Below are positions 18,838 through 30,290 of a stretch of 64,000 bases of DNA, piece by piece. Position numbers and translations under genes: made by a program. Under the pieces are notes generated by a model. That model worked only from the letters and a program-made list of their open reading frames with translations, searched no databases and was not told where the DNA came from. Positions within the stretch are counted from its first letter, which is position 1, and the number at the start of each line of letters is the position of its first letter. The stretch comes from Cristatella mucedo (taxonomy: Eukaryota > Bryozoa > Phylactolaemata > Cristatellidae), in contig WPIO01000114.1 in the NCBI GenBank assembly GCA_009760855.2, positions 559,001 through 623,000 on the forward strand, written 5' to 3'.

Positions 18838-21800
18838 TTGTAATGCATCTCCGTCTCTAACTCTACAAAGTCATAAAGACCATGTTGGTGTTGCAGAGGA
18901 AAGTTTTGTATAGCGCTCTCACAGCCTAAGCGGCTTTTGGTGCGCATTCGATACCCAACAGACTTCGTCTCACGCAGCAAAGAGAAAGGGGGAAGCATAG
19001 CATAGTCAGGAGAGCAGTTGAGCTAGTGAGTAGCATAGAAGTAGCTGCTCAGGACCGCTGAAAAGGATGTGCCATAGTCGACAGTGGGAGAGTATTTGTC
19101 GTTGCGTAAGAATTGTGGAAGCGAGTTCCACAGTCTAGGACCTGCAGAGCTAAAGGTTCTGTCGCCAGCGGTCTTTAAGCGGAGGAATGGGGCAACTAAT
19201 TTATTGTCCACACAGGACCTGAGGGCACGAAGAGGCTGAAACTGATGCAGCGGTTCAGCTGGGTACGAAGGAGCGAAGCCGTGGCAGACCTTGTGGGTCA
19301 GCATAAGAAATTAGCTCTGTATCCTTGCTCAACCGGAAACCATCCTAGCTCTTTTAGCAAAGGAGACACGTGCTCAAACCGCTGGGACTTGAAGACTAGA
19401 CTTGCAGCCATATTGGGAGTCCGCTGCAGTGGCCTAATGGCTTTCTTTGGCATCCCAGCCAAAAGGGAATTACAATAATCAAGCAGAGACAGAACTAAAG
19501 AGCTAGTTAAATTTTTTTTTACAAGCAACTGGGGGAGACACCTCCCAACCTTTGATAGGGATCGGATGTGATGACTAGCAGTAGAGGTGCACTTCTGAAT
19601 GAAGCTTTTGAAATTAAGACAGCTGTCAAAACTACACCTAAATTTCGAGCACATGGTGACGGTCGCACGGCACCATCAGTTATTAGAAGAGCAAAGCGTT
19701 TTAATCCAGCCACACTCTTAGGGTGTCCTATGAGCAGCTGCTCTGTTTTATCATCATTAAATTTCAGGAAGTTTTCCGACATCCAGGATCGAATTTTGGC
19801 AAGGCAAGCATTCAGTTTCTCAGTTGCTGCAGTTGATTCTGACGGTTTGAATTATAAATACAACTGAGTATCGTCAGCATAGAAGAGATATCCTATTCCA
19901 CGGGCCTTTCACTTTACCCAGAGGTTGTGTATGAATGGAGAACAGCAAGGGACCGAGTACAGACCTTTTAGGGACTCCACAGGTGACTCTTCTCGCATGT
20001 GAGACCTGACCCCCACACGACATGGATTGAACGTGATCAGACAAGTATAATTTAAACCACGCCATTGCTTCGTCTGCCAGACCGATCGTTGTTCTCAATC
20101 GTTCAAGCAGAACTTCGTGATCAATGGTGTCGAAGGCAGGAGACAGATCTAGCAGAGCTGGGGCAGTGACATTCCCGTCGTCGTTGCCACATGGAATGTC
20201 ATTGTTAGCTCGGAGGAGAGCAGTTTCAGTGGAGTGCTGCCTCTGGAATCCTGATTGAAATTTTTCTAACATTCCATTATTTTCAATATGTTCAACCAGC
20301 TGCTTAGCTACACATTTTTCAAGAATCTTTGATAAGAAAGGAAGAAGGGAAACTGGTCGATAGTTGGCAAGGACCTCTGTGTCTAATCCAGGCTTTTTAA
20401 GAATGGGTCCAACGATTGCCGATTCGAAGGACTTGGGGCTGACCTCTTTTCCCCAAGAAGCATTAAAAATCTTGGTTATGGCAGAGCTAAGTTGGTCTGC
20501 AAGTGAAGACCACAGAGATAAAGGTATAGGGTCTTCAGGAGACGAGCTCTTTTTGCTAGACAATATTGAGGCAGCCACATCGCTGGAGAAACATTGGAGA
20601 ACCTTTTAAGGATGGTCTCTGGTTGAGGAACAGCGATTGCTTTAGTCGGAGGGGGCTCAATGGAGGCACGAATGTTCACAATTTTTTCAGTAAAGAAGGT
20701 GGAAATCTTTTTTGCAGAGCCATTAATATCTGGGGAGTCAGACGTCACAACATTGGCCAGTAAATGGTTTACTGACTTGTAAATCTGTTTAGTGTCCGAC
20801 TGGCAGGAATTCAGCTTTCTAATGAAAAAAGCCCTTTTTTTAAGCTTTCGGGTGTAAACTCAAAGGAAGTCTTTGAAATATACTAGATCTGCATCCGATC
20901 CCGATTTCTTGAAACGACGTTCAAGCCTGCTATTAACCCGGTGCATCATTAGGAGTTTTTTAAATTGAAAGGAATCTGTACGACTTTAAACACGGATAGA
21001 GCGAACGGGAGCATGCTTGTCGAGAGCACTCTGGAGTGTTTTGTTCATAGCATCAGTGAGGGTATCAAGGCTGCAGGTCGAGTCTGAATGTAAATCAAGA
21101 AGACCTGCATCACAAATAGATTTCAAAAACTTGTCCATGTCAATGCTATGTAAGTTACGTCGTTTGAAAATTTCGACATTGCCCTGTACGTACGAGGGAG
21201 CAGGAACTGTAAATGAGACCTAAAAATGGTCTGAGAGGGTCATTGGGCGCACTACAAGGTCCGTGGCGAGGACATCTCTACTGATCACGAGATCTAGAAT
21301 GTGGAAACCGACGTGGGTGCTATGATTGACGTATTGGGCCAAATCAAAATTCTCCAGACAGTCAAAAATGAGCGGACCTGGCTGTTGCTAGGGTTGTTAA
21401 CTTGAATATGGAAGCCTCCTACAATTAATATTGGCCTCTCACTCAAAATATTTTAGCAAGGAACTCTGAAAACTTCTCAATAAAAAAGTTTTGACATCCA
21501 GAAGGAGGCCGGTATATCACAACAGTGATAGACATTTTCTTTGATGAATACCTGATTGCAACCGCTTCAAACGATGGTCCATGCCAAAAACTGTACATTT
21601 AATAGCCAAATGATTTGACAACAACAATTGCAGCCCGCCGCCAACCTTGTCAGAACGCATGGACTGATAGAATGAGAACCCGAGTGGAGTGGTCTCAGAA
21701 ATACAGCTACGGGAACAAGGCGCCACCCAAGTTTCGGTAAGCAGAAATGCATCTAGCTTCTCCTGGACCACATGATCGCGGATAAGTAACCCCTTGGTTT

Positions 21801-22325
21801 TTAGCGAGCCGAAATTTATTAGGCGGAATTAAAGTGGCTGTCCAACAAGTGGGTGACGAAGATGAAGTGGCTTGTATTCTTCTCCGTTTGCGTCCGGCCC
21901 GGCGGACGCCGGCTCTTCGAATTGGAATTGGACCTTGGTAACGGCCATCGGACGACGTTTCACAACGTGCTGGGCTACGGCGGTTGGGCTACTACCGCAA
22001 AAGTTCTACTCAGCAGTTTAAACCTACGATTCGTATGTTTGATAGCCGAGCTGTTGATAGGGCGAACGCAGGATGCAGGAAGGTTCTCACTGACCCGCCC
22101 GAGAAGGCCCAACGGTAGGTATCGACTAATGGCGACATCTCACCATAGGCTAAGCAAGTCCTGTTTTGTGTAGCATATCCGAGGACAGATCATAAATAGT
22201 CACAGTGAAGATAGCAGCGGAATACGCGAAGGTATTACGGAGAAATAAAGTAAAGGTCCAAGCTACGCTAGGAGTTACCAGAGGCAGTTCTATATCGCCG
22301 GGAGGAATGCAACACTGGCTCCACG
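18838..22325 (-). mobile_element. LINE2, nearly full-length L2-like non-LTR retrotransposon
   Basis: On the minus strand, a probable 5' UTR (22325-21830, GC-richer) precedes an APE-type endonuclease: LDAFLLTETW near 21750, a GGGLQLLLSN block, an IVGGFHIQVNN-like block near 21430 and the SDHF-like C-terminal motif near 21230. A linker follows, then the reverse transcriptase with ANYRPVSLLPFLSK (near 20360), KFQSGFQRQHSTETALL, LLDLSPAFDTIDHE, TCGVPKRSVLGPLLF and FYADDTQLYL (near 19880). The C-terminal domain ends with GDRTFSSAGPRLWNSLPQFLR near 19100, and then the 3' UTR. At least one frameshift lies just before the YADD block, with in-frame stops near 20870 and 19850, so it is inactive but recent by comparison with its neighbours. 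No ORF1 is visible. Confidence 0.92.
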
Positions 22326-23330
22326 TATTAATGAAATATGCACATGGATGGCAGCAAATTTTCTAAAACTAAACGATGATAAAAGTAACTTACTGCCTAT
22401 GGGTACAAACCCAGTGTGATTCAAAAATTGGAAAGGCTAACCCTAGAATTGGCTCTGCCAGCATATCTCCAGTTGAATCAGCTCGAAATCTAGGATTCAT
22501 GTTCTAAGGTGACCTCTCGTTAGACGACTGCATCAGCTCCACAGTAAAATCTGCCTACTTTCATCGAATAACAGTGCTAAAATTCGGGCTTGTTTTGAAA
22601 AGGATATCACGTCTAAGTTGGTAAACGCATTTGTAGAATCCCATCTTGATTTCCGTAACTCACTGCTTGCTGGCCTACCAGCATGTGCAATCAGGTGATT
22701 ACAGCAGGTGCAAAACTCCACAGCTAGGCTTGTCTGACGTGAACTTTGCAGTTGACACATCACAACACTTCACTCCGACACGCACTGGCTACGAGTAAAG
22801 CAACGGATCGACTTCAAGATTCTGTCGCTCACTTTTAGGTCCCTTCATTCTTTGGCTCCAGCCTATCTCTCAGATCTACTCCCCCACCAGGCCAAGCATC
22901 GTACCACCTGCTTTTCGGAATCCAAAATTATACCAATACCTCGTACAAACCTCAAATCCTTTGGAGACCGTGCACTTAGATGTAGACTACCAAAATCTGG
23001 AACTCACTCCCAATCTGCATTAGAACATTCCCTGACTTGACCTCATTTAAAAAGAACTTTAAACGCCCCTATTTAGCACAGCATTTAGTGGATCTCTGTT
23101 ATTCGCCCTTCGTGTGCTTATGCGTGCTGACTCTGCATCCTGCCAGTAACCACACTTGCATGCTGACCCTGTGCATGTCACCCCAAACCCTGTTATTCAT
23201 TTTTTTTGTCAAGCATGATATTACTAACCATTCAATTGCGTCTCCATTTGCAGCAAATTTAAAATGCTTAGAAAGAGATTGAGTTCTCTGAAGGTGCTGT
23301 ATCAAGTGTATTAATTATACAATTAAAAGG
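22326..23330 (+). mobile_element. L2-1 LINE, C-terminal half to 3' end
   Basis: Begins in the block coding WMAANFLKLNDD, passes through RTNLKSFGDRA-like and the complete 3' UTR, and ends with a hairpin and short ATT tail at about 23326. Frames are broken. It abuts the 5' end of LINE2 directly, with no unique DNA between them. Confidence 0.87.
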
Positions 23331-24309
23331 CTTTTGAGTGATTCATAAGTGTGTTTTATCGTCATGAAACTTGTGACAAAGCTTGGTGCCATCTGAAAGT
23401 GAATGTCAAAAATCTATGAAGTAATGGCAATTAGTTTGTGCAGACTTTACTGCAAACCGATATAAAATGGTTGGCTATATTATTAAAAATTGATTGAATA
23501 CCGTTTAATTTGCCGACAGGCTAAAGAAGATGCTTCAAAAATTTAAATTTGCTTCTATAGTTTTGATAGACTTCCCCATATGGAGCGACTCTGCATACGT
23601 CGCAGGCAAGACTGTGATTGCTGGAGCTCTGACTTCTGAGCTAAAATGTGCTCTTTTGAAAGCGTCTCTGCTAAGATTTGGGACGCCTATAATACATACT
23701 TCAGCTCACCGTTTGGTTATCAGGAGTAGCCATAAGCACGTGATTAAAAATGGGCGCACTGTAAGAAAAATCTTGAAGCTGGGGCAAACTATATCTGCTC
23801 ACCAGTTGGAATTTCTTGAAAATTATGTAGTAATTTGAGAATATTCATTTTTTTTAAGCTGTATATCTAAGTCCATCATGCTTAAGACTAATATAGGGGA
23901 AAGAAGAGGGCCTCAGAGTCGGTTTAATCAAGAATTTGGCAGGAGCCGACACTGGCGGTTCATGTAACTGCAAAGTCTGGGCAGAAGATACTTCCAAATG
24001 ACGAAATCGCTAAAGCGCTTCTCCAATGTAAATCTGAATCCAAATGTAGCCACACATTCTGTCATCCACCGCCCCAGTATTACCAAATTTGCTCTGAGCT
24101 TCCTGTCTCCACCCTCCCGACGCATCCGAATGGATCTGCCGGCATCGTCGGCCATATGCAGGACAGGGCGGCAAGATGTGCTGGACTCACTACAAGTGGT
24201 CGAGTTCATTGCCTTGCTTACGCAAGGCAGCATAGGTCGTTCCGTTTGTGAGCGTTTGACTCTATATTTGCCTGACACCGGAGGCTGCTTCCATGCACAC
24301 AGCAAATCG
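23331..24309. other. Unassigned sequence
   Basis: Contains a 102-codon plus frame (23530-23838) with no recognised motif and, at 23928-24300, a GC-richer stretch open on both strands. No splice-site pair convinces me. It could hide a diverged exon, but no domain supports this. Confidence 0.35.
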
Positions 24310-24311
24310 TT

Positions 24312-24477
24312 GGACCGATATAATTTCATTTATTATTTATTTGTATTGCGCCCAAGAGAACTTAATCTCTATTCAGGCGCTTTACATATGCCTCGGGGCT
24401 TGAGCCAGCGACCTCAGCAAGACCTTGGTCGAGGCGAGCACCTTAACCGCTGGATTAAACAAGCTCGATGATGGCCC
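24312..24477 (-). mobile_element. SINE A
   Basis: Minus-strand SINE A: L2-like tail (gcgcccaagagaacttaatctc on plus), 'gcctcggggcttgagcc' around the B box and the A-box arm ending near 24470 (ccttaaccgctgg). It sits inside the GC-richer segment at 23.9-24.9 kb. Confidence 0.88.
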
Positions 24478-25534
24478 TTGGGGGCAGAAAACTACCTCTG
24501 ACAAAGGAAGACGAACGGCAAGTAGCTGTATCAAAGGGTGTGGGAAAACGGTTTCAGCACGGCCTCACCGCAAAGCCGTGTTGCTCTCTGCAACCGGTTT
24601 TGTAGCCCCAATTAGGACTTCCACAAATACGGCTGAGGAGAGGAAGCCATTATGACCCAAAATGAAAAACCTCCACGATCGGATCAGAGACTTTGATGTA
24701 AGCAAATACAATGCCGAGCTCTTGACATTGAAGTTAAAATATTTAAAATTGTTGGGAAAAATGGGACATGATTGCGTTTGTATAAAGTTTGCACCATCAA
24801 TTCCGGTCAGTCTTAGCCAAATGGCACAGTGCAGGCAGTTCTTAACCAGGCCGTTTGCCAATGTGCCACAAAAACCATTTTCATTGGCCGCTTTATGCTT
24901 CGTGGTAACAGCTAGTGATCTCCTGGCATGATAAAAACGTAGCTGTTAAATAGCTTGAAAACTTTATTGTAATTTTAATTTACATTTATTACTAATTCGA
25001 GTGCTCTTGTTACCTGGATGACTGAGCAATTCCTTGTTTCCAGAGTCAATATCTGGAACCTGAATTAGCATTCAAAAATAAAAAATTTCCGTCGAAAACA
25101 TGCGACGAATAGAACTATGGAACTGCAGTACAACCTAACAATAACTCATACAATTTCCTTGGTTGAAAAAATTAGACCTATAGAGATAAAAGCAAAGGAT
25201 CGGTTCCTTAGCTTCTAAGTAAAATTGAGGGTTAATATAATTCCGAAACGGTAGTCTATATATTTTTAATGCTGGCGGGAAGCAGCCATTGCTTTAGATT
25301 ATAATAATTATGAACACGTCAGTACTAAGTAGATTCACATTCTTTTAATATCAATAATAGAAAGCCATACCGCTCATATTGTATTTTTATTTGTAATTGC
25401 AAGTCTTATATTTAAGACCAGCACAGAGGCCTTATGGCGGATCAGACACGTGGCTCAACTAGAGTATGCCGATCGTGGCAGCTCAGTAACCGCAAAAAGT
25501 TCACCAATAAATAAAAGTAAATTTAATTAATTCA
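24478..25534. other. Unassigned sequence
   Basis: 24480-24930 is open for 98 codons on the minus strand and 89 on the plus strand. Neither shows a domain I recognise. 24930-25534 is AT-rich with nothing visible. Confidence 0.35.
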
Positions 25535-25655
25535 TATAGCATCCTAACAGAACCTAATCTCTGTTCAGGCGCTTCACGTTTGCCACGGGGCTCGAGCCCA
25601 CGACCTCAGCCAGACCTTGGTCGAGGCGAGCACATTAACCACTGGACCGAGCACT
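25535..25655 (-). mobile_element. SINE A
   Basis: Minus-strand copy: decayed tail (gcatcctaacagaacctaatctc), 'gccacggggctcgagccc' and the head 'cacattaaccactgg'. Full-length but diverged. Confidence 0.85.
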
Positions 25656-26278
25656 CAGGAGAATCATGCCTAGCTATTGAAGCTAATTGTGGTTAGCAGC
25701 AACAGGGAGTAGCTCAAGCAGACTCTACCTCTCGATGGAGCTGCTGGGCTGGCACCCATGGCATCACCAGGGTTTTGTGTCATTCATCAAAGTTTCTTAG
25801 TGGGCTTTTCCCCGAAAAAGCAGCTCATAGATCTCGCGGTATCTCCATTAGCTTATAAGTCCTTCGCTACCGTGCACAGCCATAACTAGCTCTACTTATT
25901 CTACGTGCTTCTAAACTTGCCTCTAGCTCCCCCACTCGTGCAGTTTAGCCACTTCAAGGCAGGATGCCCAAGGGATGGAAAAATATACTCCAAAAACTAC
26001 AGGCGTGATTGCAAAAGTTTATATTTAAAAGTGGAATTTGAAACGCTCAAGGAATGTTAGCTTAGCTAGCTATGTCAAACAACTGCTTGAGGCTGTATGA
26101 AAAGTCAGAACAAATTGAAAGTGCGTTCAAATATACGTATACAAAAATGCTACAAATGCAGCTACCAGCTCGGCCACGGTATCTTTTTCAAAATTGTCAC
26201 ACGTTTTGCTACATTACGATGCTACGACACGGAAAAGGTTATCGTAAAAAAATGGGGACATCAAAGAATATATTTCAC
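25656..26278. other. Unassigned sequence
   Basis: Nothing recognised. Two overlapping plus frames of 61-73 codons around 26072-26293 look like chance. Confidence 0.4.
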
Positions 26279-26279
26279 C

Positions 26280-26605
26280 TAAGAACCAATTAGCCAGATA
26301 GCATGCGAAGGAGACAGGGGACACTTAGGCAAGCCAAAGCCCATTGTGCCACAGGCAGAACGACTTGCATGCAGTGAACCACACAAGTATAGTCTAGGTG
26401 TCAAAAATACGTGCACAAGTTCTGCTCCTGCAGTCTTATCTAAAGCAAGCCGAATTAAAGCAATCCTGCTAAGCAGACAGTTAGCAGCCTTGATTGAGGA
26501 GCTGTGATGCTCCTCCAGCGAAACATCATCTCTTACCTCGGCACGCGAAGTCAGTGCGTATACTACTGTAAGCATCTTAGCCCCCCTTATGAATGCTATC
26601 ATTTT
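26280..26605 (-). mobile_element. Third L2-like LINE fragment (RT C-terminal domain)
   Basis: A 107-codon minus frame carries VSLEEHHSSSIKAA and ALDKTAGAELVHVFLTPRLYLC, matching the LSLDDHISSTVKSA and LDKDTTSKLVHAFVTSRLDFC blocks of L2-1. Protein similarity is clear, but the DNA differs from both L2-1 and LINE2, so this is an older or separate L2 lineage. Confidence 0.7.
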
Positions 26606-27584
26606 CTATTTTAAATAGCAGCTAATATCTATTAAACTGGTTTCCGACATTTAATTTGAGAAACTTTGATTAGGTGTGAATGTTAGAAATAAATTGGTAA
26701 AGGGCTTGTGATATCTTGTACTGCTGAAAGGCATTGAAACATAGAACCACTGTTATAGCTGTATGCCATCTAAATCGAAATCGTGGACGAGATCGGATGG
26801 GGCAAAGAAAATTGAAAACTTGGATATGTGAATTATGAATAGCGTTGGCATATAATATATTTACCCATTACTCCATCTGCATCCATTTATGGTCAGTCGC
26901 AAGAATCAGCAATTCACTTGATCGCTCCTCGAGACTCGTTACCAGCTCACCAGCACGTAATCTGTGGGCTATGTATGCTCAAAATACAAACGAAATGCAA
27001 ACAAACAACTAATAACAAAACAAGCTAAGAAAATGGTCGCTGATATCCTTTAAGTTTTTCAGATTGCAAATGTGTAAACCTGTATACAGAGAGCCAGGAA
27101 GTTTAAATGCACCAGCTCAAGTGCCGCCTGAAAACACTGTGCTTTGGAGATGAGCTAGTGTACTTTTTAAATGCATGAACAATTGAGTTTGACATATTTC
27201 TGATTATCTCAGGGAATTCCTATTTAAAAGACTCATTACTTAGTCATTACTTTATCAATCCTTGAGCACTTTCTACCCACAAAGACTCATCTCTACTTCC
27301 ATTACGATCTCACGAAGATCTCCTAAATGATGTTGGAGCTCCACTGAATTAGTAGATGGATGAACAAGTCGTTTCTAGTAATTACAACACATTTGTGTAG
27401 TGACACCAACGAACTTAATATCTTTATAGCAACATTTGAGTTTTATATTACGCCCACAAATAAGCTAGCTCTCTATCTATCTGTACATTGCATTTGATCC
27501 ACCAATTTCTATAAGCGATGTGGTATTCTTAAATATTTTTCTCCGGATTAGGAAATCCAGAGATGAACCTGCCAGTAGTCTTAC
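26606..27584. other. Unassigned sequence 3' of the PAN-like exon
   Basis: AT-rich. It would hold downstream intron or exons of the minus-strand gene at 27585-27824, but I could not identify another exon. Confidence 0.4.
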
Positions 27585-27824
27585 CTGATAGCACGAATAA
27601 TTCTGGGCTGCCTGAATCTGACGGAATTTCTGAATATACTGTGCAGCTCCGTTTCTTGGTGTCGGTTTCAAAGGCGATGCAATCAGAGTTCTCTGTGCAC
27701 GATACTCCACACAAGCCAATGAGCGCTTGATTCCTGTCCCTGCCTGCAGATGACACCGAGGTGGCCAAGTTTGATGCTCCTCTCGCAGAATTGTAGGCAC
27801 TATAATACTTGCTTCGAATCTGCC
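27585..27824 (-). CDS. PAN/apple-like domain exon (240 bp, phase 1-1)
   Basis: On the minus strand the acceptor CTAACATTTCAG precedes the exon and the donor CAG/GTAAGACT follows it. The frame is open throughout and both junctions split a codon after its first base, so the exon is a symmetric 80-codon module. It reads SARGASNLATSVSS..., then a cysteine cluster LCGVSCTENSDCIAFE with a later RSCTVYSE. The C-x3-C-x5-C-x-A-F ... C-x-V/L-Y spacing is typical of PAN/apple-type modules in secreted and membrane proteins of invertebrates, used for protein or glycan binding. The rest of the gene is not visible. Exon structure is strongly supported; the domain assignment is by pattern only. Confidence 0.72.
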
Positions 27825-27904
27825 CTGAAATGTTAGACAGGTTACTTAGTAACATATGGGGTCATCAATGTCAAAATGTATGCCTGGATCTAATCAATTT
27901 AGTA
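27825..27904 (-). other. Intron upstream of the PAN-like exon
   Basis: Immediately upstream on the minus strand, ending in a short pyrimidine run and CAG. The neighbouring L2-1 copy at 27905 would lie within the same intron. Confidence 0.5.
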
Positions 27905-28500
27905 ATAGTAATAATGATGAGGCAAATACATTTGCATAGGGCCACCAGAGAGCTGAATACCTTTCTAGGCCCTTTATTGATACCGTACAGATAGCATTAC
28001 CAAGTGGTTGGTGGTTACATCTGCAGTGGTTTGCCAAGTGTAAGAAGGTAAATGCTCGCGGAAAGCTTATCACACAAACCCACCAAATGCTGTAATAAAC
28101 AGGTGCGTTTTAAGCTCCATTTTAAATGTCATCATGTCAGGGGACATTGTGACGTGCATCGGTAGTGACTTGCAGGTTTAGGAGCATGCTAAATAAGGGA
28201 AAGGTCTCCTACGGTTTCGAGGCACACACAAGGCATTACTAAAAGGTTCTAGTCAGAACAATGAGCTGGACGATTTTTGCCTGACTAGTGAGTGTTCGTG
28301 ATAGGTAGGCTGAAGCCAGACAATGAAGGATCCTAAAAGTAAGTGACACAACCTTGAAGTCAATACTGTATTTGATTTGTAGGTTGGGAAGAAGAGTTGT
28401 AATGTGGGCTGCGACGCTCAAGACGGACGCCACTTGCTGCAGAGGTTCGCACGAGCGGTAAGTGCCGGATATACACGGCAAAAGGCCATCAAGCTGGGAG
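27905..28500 (-). mobile_element. L2-1 LINE 3' part, old
   Basis: Minus-strand tail (aataatgatgaggcaaatac), diverged hairpin, UTR and C-terminal coding remnant (VVSLTFRILHCLASAYLS in an 80-codon frame at 28239-28481). Confidence 0.8.
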
Positions 28501-28684
28501 TTACAGACGTCTAGACGAGATATAGCAAATACATGTACCAGAAGGCAAGATTTACTTTAAAAACCTATCCAGCATGGTACAGAGCCATGGCAAAGATTAT
28601 ATTCTCCTATTATGCTAACCTTAGTTCTTCTTAGTTTTTTGTTAGCCTCGTGATCATTTGTGATATTGCATTAGAATTTTTTCG
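28501..28684. other. Spacer between two L2-1 copies
   Basis: No recognisable feature. Confidence 0.4.
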
Positions 28685-30290
28685 CTTTACTACTAATACT
28701 ACGACTACTACTAACAATACACTTGATAAAGCGAACTCGGGAGAACTTAATCTCTTTCTAGGCGCTTTACAATTGCTGCAAAGGAAGCACGATCGAATCG
28801 GTGGTCGCCTGCTCACTAAGCATCAAGAATAATAACGTTAGGGGTGAAATCCGCAGGGTTAACATGCAAGCATGGTTAGTGGCAGCATGAACCGTGTCAG
28901 TTGCATGAGCACACCAAGATCGAATCACAGGGACCCGCTAAATACTGTGATGAGTAGGTGCGTTTTTAGATTCTTTTTAGATGTGGTTAAGTCGAGGAAT
29001 GTCGTGATGCAAGTCAGGAGTGAGTTCTACGCTTAGGGAGCTCACGAAGTACAGGCACGGTCATCTAAGGATTTAAGATTTGTATAAGGTATAGGTAACA
29101 AATAATATTTATAAAACCAAATGTTAATATGCTTAGCCTGGTGGGAAATTAGATTTGATAGGTAGGCAGGAGCCAAACAATAATGGAACCTAAAATTGAG
29201 TTACAAAACCTTGAAGTCGATCAGTTGCTTGACTGGTAGTAAGCACAGGGCTGTGATAAATGCTGTGATGTGGCAACGGCAATACTAACGACAAACAAGC
29301 CGACCTGCAAAGTGTTGCACCAGCTGTAATCGCCTGATTGCACTTGCCGATAGACCAGCAAGCAGTGAGTTACAGAAGCAAAGACGGGATGTCGCAAATG
29401 AATGGACCAAATTAGACGGGGTATCCCTGTCTAAACAAGCCCAAACTTCAGCAATGTTATGTAACTGAAAGCCGGTAGATTTTATTGTAGTGCAGATGTG
29501 GTCTTCTAACGAAAGGTCACTTTGGAGCATGACACGTAGATTTCGTACAGATTCGACAGGATATAGGATGGCGGAGCCGTTGTTGAGCGTTAACGTTTCA
29601 AATTTCCGAATCACACTTGGTTTTTATCATTACTAGCTAGTTGATTATATCATCATTAAATTTAAAAAAGAATGTGCTGCCATCCATGTGCGGATATCAT
29701 CAATGCATGCTGCAAACAATTTGAGAGAATTCGACATGCTGGAGGGCTGGGAGGGATCAAAGCAAAGGTGCAACTGTGCTTTATCCGCATAGAAGTGAAA
29801 GCCTAGATTGTGCTTGGCAATTACATCTGCAGGAGGGATAGTATAAACCGCGAAAGAACGGAACTAACCACCGAGCCCTGTGGTACTACATCTTTTACAG
29901 GTTCCTCGAATCACCTTTGTCAATTCACATCAAAACTCTGGAGTCGCCTACTGAGATAGGACCTGCACCGTTGCATTGCTGACACTGTGCATGCTGCCAC
30001 TAACCACATTTGCATGCTGACCCTGTGCATGTCACCCCTAAGCATATTATTCATCTCGTTTGTTTTTCAAGCATGATTTACTTACCATTCAATTGCATTT
30101 CACTTTACAGCAATTGTAAAGCGCCTAGAGAGAGATTGATTTCTCTGAGGGCGCTTTATCAAGTGAATTATTTTTATTATTATTGCTGTGCCAGTAAAGC
30201 CCTGGCGAGATGAGAGATATGCAAAAAGGATTTGGTGATCGACAATATCAAAAGCTTCTGAAAGATTGAGCAAAAAAGCATAGATACTCT
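28685..30290 (-). mobile_element. L2-1 LINE, RT to 3' end, with nested insertion
   Basis: From the ACT/ATT tail and hairpin at 28690-28770, through the UTR and C-terminal domain (a 109-codon frame at 29285-29614 with VMLQSDLSLEDHI and FATSRLCFCNSLLAGL), to RT blocks before 29975. It resumes at 30189-30290 with the AAFDTIDH-equivalent block. A 200-bp L2-1 3' end of the opposite orientation is nested at 29982-30181. Confidence 0.88.
29982..30181 (+). mobile_element. Nested L2-1 3' UTR insertion with 7-bp target-site duplication
   Basis: A 5'-truncated L2-1 end (acactgtgcatgctgccac ... hairpin gcgcctagagagagattg ... tttatcaag, ATT tail) inserted into an older minus-strand L2-1. The flank attgctg occurs at 29975-29981 and again at 30182-30188. 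The hairpin is near consensus, so the insertion is fairly young. Confidence 0.93.

Noticed and set aside
23530-23838. 102-aa plus frame as a gene
   Set aside because: No recognised motif, splice sites or second copy. The length is within chance for this much sequence.
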